DNA of 63,539 bases from a virus, in IMG/VR virus record IMGVR_UViG_3300043827_000408, positions 1-63,539 of that record, one strand, 5' to 3'. Positions 47,609 to 56,386 of this stretch are shown here, piece by piece. Within the stretch, counting starts at the first letter, position 1. Every line of letters starts with the position of its first letter. The notes beneath the pieces are model-generated. The model saw only the letters and a program-made list of their open reading frames with translations. It was not told the DNA's origin and searched no databases. Made by a program: the position numbers and the translations under genes.

Positions 47609-48648
47609 TACATTACCTCGCAAGCTTGTTGATAGATATCTTTTATTAGATTCTTCATCTTAGCTTTATTTAGATTTGTATCTAATTCTTCAATATACTT
47701 ATCTAATATTGTAAATGTATCTTCTGTCTGTTCTAAAAATTCATCTTCAAGATAAACTGAGTTTATTTTTTCTACTATTTTCAAATCTGCTGGATTTGCT
47801 TTCAATATACATTCTATAAATTTTTCATATTGATTTTTATCTGACTTATTTTTTACAAGTAACTTAAGTATTTTACCTTCGCATTCTGAAAAATTAAATA
47901 TTTGATATGGAGTATCATCATAGTGAATAATTTTATATAAATCAAATGGATTATTTACTGCAACGAGGTTATAAGTTTCTGTATCAAAAATATGAAATCC
48001 CCGAATATCGGAAAGATCATTCCAAAACATCTGATATGGATTTCCCAAATAAAAAATTTTTCCATTGTTTGAACGAGTATGATAATGCCCCGAAAATACT
48101 CTATCAAATTTATCGTATGGAGTGGAATCATTTCCATCTTCCATTACATGTCCAATATGTGAATAAAATCCATTTAATTCTAAATGTCCCATTGCGACTT
48201 TAGATTTGGTTTCATTTATTTTTTTAATTGTAATTTGCTCGTTTTCAGAATTTATCCATGGAATAAAAAGAATGTTTAAATTATCAATTTTTATTTCTGT
48301 GGTCTCATGAATAACTGTAATATTATCATACTCTCGTAAAAGTAAGTCGATAGTATTAATTTCATTGGTATTTTTATAAAATGCGGTGTGATTTCCCACA
48401 ACACTATACAACTGTATTTTATTGTCTCGAATAACATCGAAATAATTTTTCTTTGCCCAGTCGAGAGAATAAAAATCAATAGTCTTACGACTATCAAAAG
48501 TATCACCCAAATCAAGAATAGTAGTAATTTTATTTTTTCCCAAATATGGAAAAAAAACTTGATTATAAAATTTAAGAAAATAATCATGATAAAGTTTTGA
48601 TCCCTTTTTGAATCCAAAATGTTGATCTGTTATGATTGCTACTTTCAT
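47608..48648 (-). CDS. 47: Recombination nuclease subunit gp47 (Mre11/SbcD-like)
   Basis: 346 aa calcineurin-like phosphoesterase. IITDQHFGFKKGS, TTILDLGDTFDSRKTIDFYS, LYSVVGNHTAFYKN, MGHLELNGF and RVFSGHYHTRS are the five metal-binding motifs. It works as a nuclease with the gp46 ATPase. ATGA overlap with gp55 upstream (48645-48648). Confidence 0.95.
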   Translation of the reverse strand: MKVAIITDQHFGFKKGSKLYHDYFLKFYNQVFFPYLGKNKITTILDLGDTFDSRKTIDFYSLDWAKKNYFDVIRDNKIQLYSVVGNHTAFYKNTNEINTIDLLLREYDNITVIHETTEIKIDNLNILFIPWINSENEQITIKKINETKSKVAMGHLELNGFYSHIGHVMEDGNDSTPYDKFDRVFSGHYHTRSNNGKIFYLGNPYQMFWNDLSDIRGFHIFDTETYNLVAVNNPFDLYKIIHYDDTPYQIFNFSECEGKILKLLVKNKSDKNQYEKFIECILKANPADLKIVEKINSVYLEDEFLEQTEDTFTILDKYIEELDTNLNKAKMKNLIKDIYQQACEVM

Positions 48649-49121
48649 CGATTAGATCTGTATTGAATCGCATCTTTGATTTGATTATAGCTAGTAGTGT
48701 CACCATGTTCATCGGCAACAAAAACTTCATCGTATCCAGTTCTTTCAATTATTTTTTGTTTAATTTCTAATTGTTTCTTTTCCTTTTGTATTCTTCTCAA
48801 AAAAGCATAATGAATAACTTGAGTAAAATATGCAAATGGATTTGAAGATTTTTCTGGATCAAAGTTATGAATATATTGAACACAGTTTTCAATTCCATCG
48901 CAAATCATATCATCCTTAAACATATAATTTACAAAATTTGGTTTATATGACAAATGAGTCGCAATCTTCAAAAAACATTCCCCAAGGTAATTTGTAATTC
49001 TTGGTTTTGTATTTCCATTTTCTTTTGCTTCTTTTACTTTGTTCCTATAGACAATTAGGGCATGTAAAAATTCTTTATTATTTACATAATGTTCAGATCT
49101 CTTTTTTACCATTACAGTCAT
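48645..49121 (-). CDS. 55: Late sigma factor gp55
   Basis: 158 aa. KRSEHYVNNKEFLHALIVYR, PRITNYLGECFLKIATHLSY, DDMICDGIENCVQYIHNFDP and PFAYFTQVIHYAFLRRIQKE form the sigma region 2-like core of T4 gp55. It directs host RNA polymerase to TATAAATA boxes; at least eight exact boxes occur near genes in this window. It has a promoter 30-60 bases upstream. Confidence 0.94.
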   Translation of the reverse strand: MTVMVKKRSEHYVNNKEFLHALIVYRNKVKEAKENGNTKPRITNYLGECFLKIATHLSYKPNFVNYMFKDDMICDGIENCVQYIHNFDPEKSSNPFAYFTQVIHYAFLRRIQKEKKQLEIKQKIIERTGYDEVFVADEHGDTTSYNQIKDAIQYRSNR

Positions 49122-49150
49122 TTTTAATAAATTTACTTTTCATAATAATC

Positions 49151-49180
49151 ATTATAGCATATTTGTATAGGGCTTGACAA
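49151..49180 (-). promoter_or_regulatory. Promoter of gp55
   Basis: TTGTCA (49180-49175), 18-base spacer ending TGC, TATAAT (49156-49151). One mismatch in the -35 box plus an extended -10. Its -35 box overlaps the -35 of the opposing + strand promoter. Confidence 0.7.
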
Positions 49181-49202
49181 GTCTTTGGAATATCAGTATA
49201 AT
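49174..49202 (+). promoter_or_regulatory. Perfect sigma-70-type promoter on the + strand
   Basis: TTGACA (49174-49179), 17-base spacer, TATAAT (49197-49202), the only perfect match I found facing right. It points into the minus-strand gene at 49233-49649 and uvsW, with no + strand gene downstream. It could produce an antisense or small RNA. A short hairpin AACTC/GAGTT (49203-49217) lies at its expected start. Confidence 0.6.
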
Positions 49203-49232
49203 AACTCTGTCGGAGTTAAAAATATAATAGGT

Positions 49233-49649
49233 TTAATTATTATAAAGTTTTTCTAATATAGATCTAGCCTCATTAACAGAAGAAATATATCCCATTTCCT
49301 TTGTTAATTTATTATGTTTACCTCTATAACCATTTGCAACAAAATTTATATAAAGTTCAATTAATTTTTTATTTGTAATTTCACTTACTGTAATTATTTT
49401 TTCCATATCAATAATAAACATATCATCTTCAGGTATTTTCATCCATGGTTCAAATTGATAACCAATACTGGTTCCATCTTTTAAATTTATAATATCTTTG
49501 AGTACGATTGGAGAATCTAATAAAAATTTAATATTTCCATTTACCTCATCAACAATAACATATGAAAGTATTTCTTCGCCACTTACAAGTTTAATTGATG
49601 CATAAAATTGATCGTTATTATTTTTGGAAGTTGATTTGGATGATTTCAT
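49233..49649 (-). CDS. Small beta-rich protein, possibly Sm-like
   Basis: 138 aa from ATG 49649 (MKSSKSTSKNNNDQFYASIK); the codons upstream of it belong to the uvsW overlap. QFYASIKLVSGEEILSYVIV, FLLDSPIVLKDIINLKDGTS and MFIIDMEKIITVSEI are strands of an Sm-like barrel seen in other small T4-like proteins. It is followed by a helical tail. Function unknown. Last gene before the gp55 region, overlapping the uvsW end by 32 bases. Confidence 0.7.
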   Translation of the reverse strand: MKSSKSTSKNNNDQFYASIKLVSGEEILSYVIVDEVNGNIKFLLDSPIVLKDIINLKDGTSIGYQFEPWMKIPEDDMFIIDMEKIITVSEITNKKLIELYINFVANGYRGKHNKLTKEMGYISSVNEARSILEKLYNN

Positions 49650-51072
49650 AATTAAATTTTTCCTCGTTGTAGTATTTGATACGCTCAACAAGATGATTTA
49701 AAGTATAATTAGATCTTGAACCTTTTTTACAATCGTCTGCAATGTCATAAAGAACAGCTTTAAGTTTATTTTCACTTTTTCTCAGAACTCTTCCAATTGA
49801 TTGAAGAGTTCTAATTCTAGATTTACTAGGTGAAGAAAAAACTACATTATGTAAATTTTTTATATTTATTCCAGTACTAAAAGTTCCAAAAGATGCAATT
49901 ATGATTGCATTATTCTCTTGTTCAGTTATTTTGCGAACCTGTTCTCTTTCTTCTACGTCTACACCACCATGAATAAAAAAAACTTTTCGCTTATCATTAT
50001 TTATGAGATCAAAAAGTATCTGTCCATGAGTTAGAACTCTACTAAAAAGAACCAAAGTATTTCCTTTTAGATCTAATATAAGATTGCGAATAAATTTATT
50101 TCTTTTTTCATTGCCAATTAGATATTGAACTTCATCTTCATAAGTTTCAAATATTTGAGGTTCATGTTTTAAAAGTAAAACTTTAATACTCAATTTTGCC
50201 AAATATCCGGCATCTTGCAGTTCTTTTGTATTAATAACTTTATATGATGGACCAAACAATCCTTCTAAGACCCACTTATGAGTTTGAGTTCCATCTAATG
50301 TTCCAGTAAACCCATAACGATATTTTGCATCTGCCAATTTAGTCATTATAGTAATTAAAGATTTTGATTTAAATTGATGAGCTTCATCTCCAACAATAAC
50401 TTCATATGGATCAAACCACTTTCGATCCATTTTATAGATTGATTGCCAAGTTGTTATAGTAACTTGTTTCTCACTAATTCTTTCTCTTCCTGAATAAATT
50501 TTATGACAATATTTTTCGCTATCCCATCCATAATCTTCAAAATCTTTGTACATTTGTTCTACAAGAGATGTAGTTGGAACAACTATTAGAATTTTTCTTC
50601 CTTGTTCTGCATGATATCGAATTACAGAATAAATCATTAAAGATTTTCCTGAACCAGTTGGTGATATAATTAATCTTCGATTTTTTTTAAGGGCATCAAA
50701 AACTCCATCTAATTGATAATCTCTTGGTTTATATTTGCATATATTTGACATATAATCTTTTATTCCTTCCTCAGAGATCATTTCATTTTCTTCATATGGA
50801 AGTCCGTAAAATTTATTATTTTCAAATTCAAATGTATAATCGTGATTCTTACAAAAAACAATTAATTTATCTAAAAGTCCCACATATATTTCACCTTTCT
50901 CAATACAAAAAAGACGAATTTTTCCATCCCAATACTTATTTCTGTATTGAGGCATAAATTTTGCATTTGGTATTTCAAATGTAAATTGATCTTGAAGTTC
51001 ATATTTTATATGTGCTTCGCATTGAATTTTCAAATATACTTCGTTCTTTTTTAGAATTGATAAATCAGCCAT
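49618..51072 (-). CDS. uvsW: Recombination helicase UvsW
   Basis: 484 aa SF2 helicase. RRLIISPTGSGKSLMIYSVI (motif I), KILIVVPTTSLVEQMYKDF (Ia), YEVIVGDEAHQFKSKSL (DEAH, II), YRYGFTGTLDGT (III), TLVLFSRVLTHGQILFDLI (IV) and RIRTLQSIGRVLRKSENKLK (VI). N-terminal ~90 residues are the double-psi-like substrate domain. It remodels R-loops and stalled forks. Overlap of 8 bases with uvsY. Confidence 0.95.
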   Translation of the reverse strand: MADLSILKKNEVYLKIQCEAHIKYELQDQFTFEIPNAKFMPQYRNKYWDGKIRLFCIEKGEIYVGLLDKLIVFCKNHDYTFEFENNKFYGLPYEENEMISEEGIKDYMSNICKYKPRDYQLDGVFDALKKNRRLIISPTGSGKSLMIYSVIRYHAEQGRKILIVVPTTSLVEQMYKDFEDYGWDSEKYCHKIYSGRERISEKQVTITTWQSIYKMDRKWFDPYEVIVGDEAHQFKSKSLITIMTKLADAKYRYGFTGTLDGTQTHKWVLEGLFGPSYKVINTKELQDAGYLAKLSIKVLLLKHEPQIFETYEDEVQYLIGNEKRNKFIRNLILDLKGNTLVLFSRVLTHGQILFDLINNDKRKVFFIHGGVDVEEREQVRKITEQENNAIIIASFGTFSTGINIKNLHNVVFSSPSKSRIRTLQSIGRVLRKSENKLKAVLYDIADDCKKGSRSNYTLNHLVERIKYYNEEKFNYEIIQINFQK

Positions 51073-51514
51073 AACCTGCTTGAAATTTATTCCATTCGAT
51101 TGCGTTTTTAATTTGATAAGTACGATTCGTAATCATTCGAAGAATTTCTTCAATATATCTAAGCATAACATCATAATATTCTATTTTTAATTTAACTTTT
51201 GAAAGTTTTTCATCAACATCTAGATATAAATTTAAATCTTCTTTATCACGAATTTTATATGGAAATGGTTCTTCCTTATAGATTTCTGTAGAAGCTTTTC
51301 CTGTATAATATTTTTTTCTTTGTATGAGAATATTATTTTTTTGTATCTCTATATTTTTTTTTAATAGTAATAATGTATTATATAAATTATAATATTTTGA
51401 ATGTAAAACTGGAATTTTTAATGATTCATTATGCAAATTATCAGGATCTATTTGAGAATCTAGTTCCCACATTTGTTGAATTTTTTCTAAATTAATACTA
51501 GACTTTGTTTCCAT
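51065..51514 (-). CDS. uvsY: Recombination mediator UvsY
   Basis: 149 aa, all helical. MWELDSQIDPDNLHNESLKI and PVLHSKYYNLYNTLLLLKKN match cyanophage UvsY, as does YYDVMLRYIEEILRMITNRT. It loads UvsX onto gp32-coated ssDNA. Length (T4: 137 aa) and its place beside uvsW agree. Confidence 0.92.
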   Translation of the reverse strand: METKSSINLEKIQQMWELDSQIDPDNLHNESLKIPVLHSKYYNLYNTLLLLKKNIEIQKNNILIQRKKYYTGKASTEIYKEEPFPYKIRDKEDLNLYLDVDEKLSKVKLKIEYYDVMLRYIEEILRMITNRTYQIKNAIEWNKFQAGYG

Positions 51515-52076
51515 TTATATCAATAATATTAAATATAGTGTACTTAAAATTACAACTTGCCGTAAAATAAGTCTGAGATTCAAAAGTTGCGTCAAAAGGA
51601 ATTGGAGATAAATTTGTTGGGTACATATCCCTAAATCCAAAAGAAACTGAAGAATTAAAATTACTATTCAATACTTGCAAAGTAGCATCTGATCTTTCAT
51701 TGTAAGGATCTCTTGGATCACTACTTGGAAAGAATCTATCATTTTCTTTTAGTTGTGAAAATTGATCTAAACTTTCCGGATATCCCAATCCAGTAATCCA
51801 TTTATAAAGTTGAAGATAATTTTCCATATCCTCATCTACAAGAAATCTTACTTGCAAATCGTCATAGATTATTTTATCTCCGGGTATAGGAATATCTTTT
51901 AAGTATGTTGACTGTTTAGCATTTCCCAATTGCAGTCCCGGTACAGTCGCAGCATTGCATAAAAAACTCACTTTAGGGCATCGATTGATAATAAGTTTAA
52001 ATCCTATTAGTGATAAAAAATTTTTATTCGATACTCCCTGAAGTGAGCATGGAGATTGTGTGTAATTTGCAGACAA
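51498..52076 (-). CDS. Tail-tube/baseplate-fold structural protein
   Basis: 192 aa. FLSLIGFKLIINRCPKVSFL, IPIPGDKIIYDDLQVRFLVD and MENYLQLYKWITGLGYPESL are the tube-fold pattern shared with gp19/gp54-like proteins. It is a late virion component, perhaps at the tube-baseplate junction. No ATG is available: the frame opens after the 54-aa gene's stop and the likely start is TTG at 52076, with GGGAAG six bases upstream. The C-terminus overlaps uvsY by 17 bases. Confidence 0.75.
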   Translation of the reverse strand: MSANYTQSPCSLQGVSNKNFLSLIGFKLIINRCPKVSFLCNAATVPGLQLGNAKQSTYLKDIPIPGDKIIYDDLQVRFLVDEDMENYLQLYKWITGLGYPESLDQFSQLKENDRFFPSSDPRDPYNERSDATLQVLNSNFNSSVSFGFRDMYPTNLSPIPFDATFESQTYFTASCNFKYTIFNIIDINGNKV

Positions 52077-52100
52077 GTCAACTTCCCAAGCTAACTGTAT

Positions 52101-52265
52101 TTAGTAACGATATTCATCGATCTTATTCAGAACTCTTTCCAAATATCTGTGAGCAATTTGTTTAGGATCTTTGATGTAATTATTTGGTTGTTCTGAATAT
52201 AATTCATGTTTAAGTTTTTGAACCCAACAACGAATTTCATCTCTTGACAATTGATTTTTTGACAT
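52101..52265 (-). CDS. Small cyanophage protein (54 aa)
   Basis: ATG 52265 to TAA 52101: MSKNQLSRDEIRCWVQKLKH, ELYSEQPNNYIKDPKQIAHR, YLERVLNKIDEYRY. The LSRDE-WVQKLKHE-L-KI-EYRY pattern is one I recognise from T4-like cyanophages downstream of gp23. It has an exact late box and follows the gp23 terminator. The next gene is in the same frame directly after the stop. Function unknown. Confidence 0.85.
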   Translation of the reverse strand: MSKNQLSRDEIRCWVQKLKHELYSEQPNNYIKDPKQIAHRYLERVLNKIDEYRY

Positions 52266-52283
52266 ATTAATAAAATATATTAT

Positions 52284-52291
52284 TATTTATA
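52284..52291 (-). promoter_or_regulatory. Late promoter box TATAAATA
   Basis: Exact octamer between the gp23 terminator and the 54-aa gene, 19 bases before its ATG. Confidence 0.75.
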
Positions 52292-52303
52292 GCAGATTTG
52301 CAT

Positions 52304-52331
52304 AAAAAAAGACCTCCTTTATCAGGAGGTC
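52304..52331 (-). terminator. Rho-independent terminator after gp23
   Basis: RNA-sense 7-bp stem GACCUCC/GGAGGUC with loop UGAUAAA and a run of seven U, 18 bases after the gp23 stop. It separates the capsid operon from the tube-fold and uvsY genes. Confidence 0.92.
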
Positions 52332-52348
52332 AAAATATAATTTCAAAA

Positions 52349-53749
52349 TCACATTAGATTTTGAACTTTTACTCTTCTGTAGTAACGGTTTGTATCATTG
52401 GTGATACGACCTGCACCAACATCGGTTCCTTCTGCAAATGGATTTGCAACCATACCATAGCGAGTCTTGAATCCAATTTTTGGTTGGAATGTATCCTGTC
52501 CAACAGCACGTACCATCTGTAGAGGCACATAGGGGCAGTAGAAAAGACCTGCATCATAAGGTGAAGTACCCTTATATCCCATTACATAGTATTGATCTGC
52601 ACTTAGGTTTGCAGCAAATGGATCGATATAAACTTTATAGCGACCATTTAGAACACCAGCAAAAGTATTTCCGGTATCATCAACCTGTAGATTATTGCTT
52701 AGAGCATCAGAGTATGAAAGTTGACCTGCAGCTTGAAGTGCAGAAGCAACGTCGGCAGAGCAAAGAATCATATTGCCCTTTCCTCTACGAGTTCTCTGAG
52801 CGATTGCATTAGCATCACGCTCCAGTTGGAACATCATACCTTTGAACTTCTCAACCATCCAACGACCATTGGAATCAATATCCAAGTCAAATATACCAGC
52901 AGTTGCTGTATTGGTTTGAGCACCAGGCTCAGCCACTTTATAGATGGTACGAATGATTTCGCGGTTGATTTCGGCAAGAATTTCTATAGAAAGAATATTT
53001 GCCAATTCTGCTTCCGCATCAAGACCATGAATAGCCTTGAGATCTTGTGCAAGTTCTAATGAATACTCAGCTTTGAGTGCTCTTGACTTTGCAGTTACGC
53101 TAACTTTCTCGATTGAGAAAGACATTTCACGGAAATTATTTGCAGGACCATCTCCAAGAGATTCTAGATCTTGAGTTCTGAAACCTTGACCTACATTATA
53201 TGCATTTGATGCACCACCATTTAGAATGGATGGATTTGTTCCGGATTGTGCAGTTGTACCGAAACCTACAGTGCTGTCTCCATCAACACCACCAGTATAA
53301 TCTCCTTGAGTAAGATTAGCAGAAGAGTTTTGTGCTGAGAATGCAGAATTTGGCTCATTGAAGAACGCTTCAGTTCCTCTTTGATTGTCATACTTAGTTC
53401 TCATTGCAAAAATGAGTCCAGTAGGACCATTCATTGGTTGAACACCTGCTAAGTCATAAGCGACCAAGTTAGGCATTGCACGTCTAATTAAACTAATTAG
53501 AACCGGATCAAAACCTGCAACTGGAGTCGTTGCTGATCCAGAAAATCCTGGATTTCCTGTTCCTGCAGGATCGGTATTGAAAGTTGGTGCAGTTTCTGAT
53601 AGGAATGATCTACCTTCACGTAAATCATTCTCCTGATTTTCTAACAGTTGAGCGGTAACTGCTCTTCTATGTGGATCTGAGATTTTATCTAGACCCTCTG
53701 CCTCTAGAAGAGGAGCCCACTTTCTCTGCAACTGAGTTGCGTTATACAT
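52349..53749 (-). CDS. 23: Major capsid protein gp23
   Basis: 466 aa HK97-fold protein. The N-terminus (YNATQLQRKWAPLLEAEGLD) is the propeptide. Residues 50-52 are LSE, fitting the (L/I)-x-E site of gp21, and the mature chain then starts TAPTFNTDPAGTGNPGFSGS. RRAMPNLVAYDLAGVQPMNG, FSIEKVSVTAKSRALKAEYS and YYVMGYKGTSPYDAGLFYCP are gp23-typical. It forms capsid hexamers. Codon usage is less AT-rich than in neighbours. A good RBS (AAGGAG) lies 13 bases upstream. Confidence 0.96.
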   Translation of the reverse strand: MYNATQLQRKWAPLLEAEGLDKISDPHRRAVTAQLLENQENDLREGRSFLSETAPTFNTDPAGTGNPGFSGSATTPVAGFDPVLISLIRRAMPNLVAYDLAGVQPMNGPTGLIFAMRTKYDNQRGTEAFFNEPNSAFSAQNSSANLTQGDYTGGVDGDSTVGFGTTAQSGTNPSILNGGASNAYNVGQGFRTQDLESLGDGPANNFREMSFSIEKVSVTAKSRALKAEYSLELAQDLKAIHGLDAEAELANILSIEILAEINREIIRTIYKVAEPGAQTNTATAGIFDLDIDSNGRWMVEKFKGMMFQLERDANAIAQRTRRGKGNMILCSADVASALQAAGQLSYSDALSNNLQVDDTGNTFAGVLNGRYKVYIDPFAANLSADQYYVMGYKGTSPYDAGLFYCPYVPLQMVRAVGQDTFQPKIGFKTRYGMVANPFAEGTDVGAGRITNDTNRYYRRVKVQNLM

Positions 53750-53803
53750 TTGAAATTAACTCCTTCTTGAAAAAAGTGTGTGTGTTATAATATAAAAATC
53801 AAT

Positions 53804-54898
53804 TTAGTTGAACTTTGTCAATGCATGAAGATAAGCATTCATTGTAGGTCCATAATCTTCATTTACTTCTTCAGAAATGACTTCTTGTGAATTATTTGAC
53901 GCTAATTTAGGTGCAAAATATGCTTCACGAAGCGTCTTTAGTTTTTCACGGTATTGTCCTTCACTTTCAAACTCAACACTTTCGGCAAGAGCGGCAAGTT
54001 TTTCCTTTTGGGAAAGAGCTAAACCTTCACTTACTTCGTCAATGATATTATTAGAGACAGACTCCGACAAACGCTTGTTTAAGCTAATATTTGTAGTAAT
54101 CTGCTCATTGAGTTTTATTTCCATCTCATCAAGTTTTTGTACCATAGCTTCAACAACATTATATTTTTCTTCAGGGATTTCTACATAATGTTCTTCAAAA
54201 AGATTTTTGAGACCAGTCATAAAGGACTCGGATAATTCTCCTTTGAGTCCTGATTCAATTTGTAATTCATTTTCGTTGATCCACTCATTTGCAACATATT
54301 CTAAATATGAATCAACACGTTCAGTAAGATCAAACTTAATCTGCTCTACTTGTTCAATTAGAGCAGATTCATAATTATGTTCCATCGATTCCCTCAAAGA
54401 AGAAATCTTGGAACGAACAGCTGCTTCAAATACTGTTTTTGCTTTTTCTTGGAATTCTTCAGAAAGATCTTCACCTGATAGAAGAGCCTTTACATCATCT
54501 TCAAGATCTAACTCTTCTTCTTCTTCAAATTCATCTTCTTCATAGTTTGAACCTTCTTCATCTTCTAGGAATGACTCATCTTCAACTTCAACCTCTTCAT
54601 TAGCCCCACGACCATATCCACTTGCCTTCATACCAACAGCACCTTGTGGTCCAGGCATTTGAACAGTACCGGCAGATCCCTTTGTTATAGGATTGCTTTT
54701 GGCAATAAATGTTGCAGAAGGAGATTTGAGTTTATTACTCTCATCATCCGGCTTAGAATTTTGAGGTGTAGGACCACCTAAAACTTCTATTGAATCATTA
54801 TCAGGAACATAGTTTGCAGCCTTAGGCATTGGTTCCGCAGGCTTGGCATCCTTTGTTACTTGATTTTGCATTTCTTGTAGATTTTTACCAACGGTCAT
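53804..54898 (-). CDS. 22: Prohead core scaffold gp22
   Basis: 364 aa, highly acidic with coiled coils. The N-terminal ~110 residues are disordered and Pro/Gly-rich (GTVQMPGPQGAVGMKASGYG). EEDEFEEEEELDLEDDVKAL is an acidic run, and ~150-330 is helical (QVEQIKFDLTERVDSYLEYV, NLFEEHYVEIPEEKYNVVEA). It forms the inner scaffold of the prohead and is degraded by gp21. Longer than T4 gp22 (269 aa) as in other cyanophages. Confidence 0.9.
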   Translation of the reverse strand: MTVGKNLQEMQNQVTKDAKPAEPMPKAANYVPDNDSIEVLGGPTPQNSKPDDESNKLKSPSATFIAKSNPITKGSAGTVQMPGPQGAVGMKASGYGRGANEEVEVEDESFLEDEEGSNYEEDEFEEEEELDLEDDVKALLSGEDLSEEFQEKAKTVFEAAVRSKISSLRESMEHNYESALIEQVEQIKFDLTERVDSYLEYVANEWINENELQIESGLKGELSESFMTGLKNLFEEHYVEIPEEKYNVVEAMVQKLDEMEIKLNEQITTNISLNKRLSESVSNNIIDEVSEGLALSQKEKLAALAESVEFESEGQYREKLKTLREAYFAPKLASNNSQEVISEEVNEDYGPTMNAYLHALTKFN

Positions 54899-54929
54899 CT
54901 TTCTACCAAATTCCTATATTTTCTGTTAT

Positions 54930-54937
54930 TATTTATA
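54930..54937 (-). promoter_or_regulatory. Late promoter box TATAAATA
   Basis: Exact octamer in the 41-bp gap between gp21 and gp22, 32 bases before the gp22 ATG, so gp22-gp23 can be transcribed independently of gp21. Confidence 0.75.
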
Positions 54938-54939
54938 AT

Positions 54940-55587
54940 TTATAGATTTGATAAAAATTTTCCAAATAAACGAAGTTTATTTGATTCTAACAAATCTTGA
55001 TCAACAAGTGTATTTATTTCTCTTTTGATTTCAGTGCATTGAATTTCTCGAAGAACATTTCCTTCCCAAATCCATTCTTTACCTTCCATGATTCCATTTA
55101 CAAAAGCATCAGGAGCAGAAGGATCTGCTACAATATCAGCAGCAGTCGCAAGCATAAAATCTTCACTAACGTAATTAATTCCTTCTTTTTGAAAAAGAGA
55201 TCCCATTCCTCTAGAAGAAACTCCTAATTTTACACCCTCACCTAAAAGTGAAGATGCAATTTTTCCCATTGGTGTTGAAAGAATTTGAGCTTTACCTATA
55301 AAATTATTTCCGTCTTGTTTGAGTTCTACAATTTTGTGAGAAACTCTGTCTAAGTTGATAATTGGTCCATTTGGATGTCCCAACTCACCAAGAGCTCTTC
55401 CATTTTCAACAAATACTTGAGTATATCTTGCAACTTCTTTAACTAAAGTTGAAATTGGATAAAATCTTTTATTACGATTTACAGTTTCTGCTTGAAGAAA
55501 AGGTCCTTGAATATAAAGAGTTTTTTTACCATTTTTTTCTTCAGTAAAAACTTCTACTGATTCTATTTCTTCGGAAATTAATTTCAT
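54940..55587 (-). CDS. 21: Prohead core protease gp21
   Basis: 215 aa from ATG 55587 (MKLISEEIESVEVFTEEKNG), chosen for the ATGA overlap with the previous gene. LYIQGPFLQAETVNRNKRFY, NGRALGELGHPNGPIINLDR (catalytic His in LGHP) and LGVSSRGMGSLFQ (catalytic Ser) match T4 prohead protease. It cleaves gp22, gp23 and core proteins at (L/I)-x-E. Confidence 0.94.
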   Translation of the reverse strand: MKLISEEIESVEVFTEEKNGKKTLYIQGPFLQAETVNRNKRFYPISTLVKEVARYTQVFVENGRALGELGHPNGPIINLDRVSHKIVELKQDGNNFIGKAQILSTPMGKIASSLLGEGVKLGVSSRGMGSLFQKEGINYVSEDFMLATAADIVADPSAPDAFVNGIMEGKEWIWEGNVLREIQCTEIKREINTLVDQDLLESNKLRLFGKFLSNL

Positions 55588-56150
55588 CCTAGTTGTACCT
55601 CGTGTAAATGTACTGTACACCCATGATTAGTTTCTGGTTTTAATACAAAAACAATTGATTTTGCTGCAGTCGCAACTCCAACAAAAGTATGATGCCCAGA
55701 ATTTGTATTTGCATTTATGGTAATTTTTGTTTGATAATTATTCCATTGTTGAGGAAATTGAATTTCCGTAATTTCTTTATGAAAAAGACTATTATCATAT
55801 GTTGTTCCTGCTCCGACAACTTGAATATAATCACCAACTCTAAGTTTGGTATCTGTATGATTTAATGTTAGAACTGTACTTGTTCCTGTTTGTATTCCAG
55901 TAATAACTGCTTGAGCGGGATGTCCATAACGATAAAGAAGTTCTGTTCCAAGATTTATATGAAATGAACCAATACCAGAACTAGTTGTTGTATTGCAGAC
56001 TCCAATGTTCCCACCCTTTTTTTCAGTACTACAAGATGCATAAACAATACCAGTTTTTATAATCTGGGGATTTGAAGTTTTGATACTATCGTTACTACTA
56101 TCAAGTAATCCATAATCTTTTACTAAACTTAATGGTTGTGATGCGCTCAT
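55584..56150 (-). CDS. Probable virion protein, unknown
   Basis: 188 aa, beta-rich (GIGSFHINLGTELLYRYGHP, TGIQTGTSTVLTLNHTDTKL, VGDYIQVVGAGTTYD, KSIVFVLKPETNHGC). No recognised family. It lies between the core protein and the gp21 protease with ATGA junctions on both sides, where T4-like cyanophages often encode a small structural protein. Likely a head or head-decoration component. Confidence 0.7.
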   Translation of the reverse strand: MSASQPLSLVKDYGLLDSSNDSIKTSNPQIIKTGIVYASCSTEKKGGNIGVCNTTTSSGIGSFHINLGTELLYRYGHPAQAVITGIQTGTSTVLTLNHTDTKLRVGDYIQVVGAGTTYDNSLFHKEITEIQFPQQWNNYQTKITINANTNSGHHTFVGVATAAKSIVFVLKPETNHGCTVHLHEVQLG

Positions 56151-56356
56151 TCTACCTCTTCTGAATCGAATTCTTCTGAATCATCATTTTCTTCGAATTC
56201 ATCATGATCATCTCCAAATAAATTAGCAGAAACAGATGGTCTCAAATCGTCAATTTTTTCCGCTGATTTTGCATAAAGTAAATTTTTAATATAATCAGAA
56301 ATATCTGATGGTTTAGCATCTGCCGCAATCATATTTACTAATTCTGAAGTTTCCAT
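56147..56356 (-). CDS. Prohead core protein (gp67/gp68-like)
   Basis: 69 aa. METSELVNMIAADAKPSDIS followed by DYIKNLLYAKSAEKIDDLRP and a strongly acidic tail (DDHDEFEENDDSEEFDSEEV). It matches the small acidic core protein found in this position in T4-like marine phages. An exact late box lies 23 bases upstream. Part of the prohead scaffold. Confidence 0.82.
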   Translation of the reverse strand: METSELVNMIAADAKPSDISDYIKNLLYAKSAEKIDDLRPSVSANLFGDDHDEFEENDDSEEFDSEEVE

Positions 56357-56378
56357 AGTTATAGATATGCCTTGTATT

Positions 56379-56386
56379 TATTTATA
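56379..56386 (-). promoter_or_regulatory. Late promoter box TATAAATA
   Basis: Exact octamer overlapping the stop region of the portal gene and preceding the small core-protein gene. Confidence 0.7.

Noticed and set aside
48291-48617. 108-aa frame within gp47
   Set aside because: It is out of frame with all phosphoesterase motifs and is only a hydrophobic by-product of AT-rich codons.
52480-53059. + strand ORFs opposite gp23 (110 and 112 aa)
   Set aside because: They mirror the well-conserved capsid gene and have no signals of their own.
53760-53800. CACACACAC run upstream of gp23 as a possible operator
   Set aside because: A short dinucleotide run without symmetry or partner; no basis for a function.
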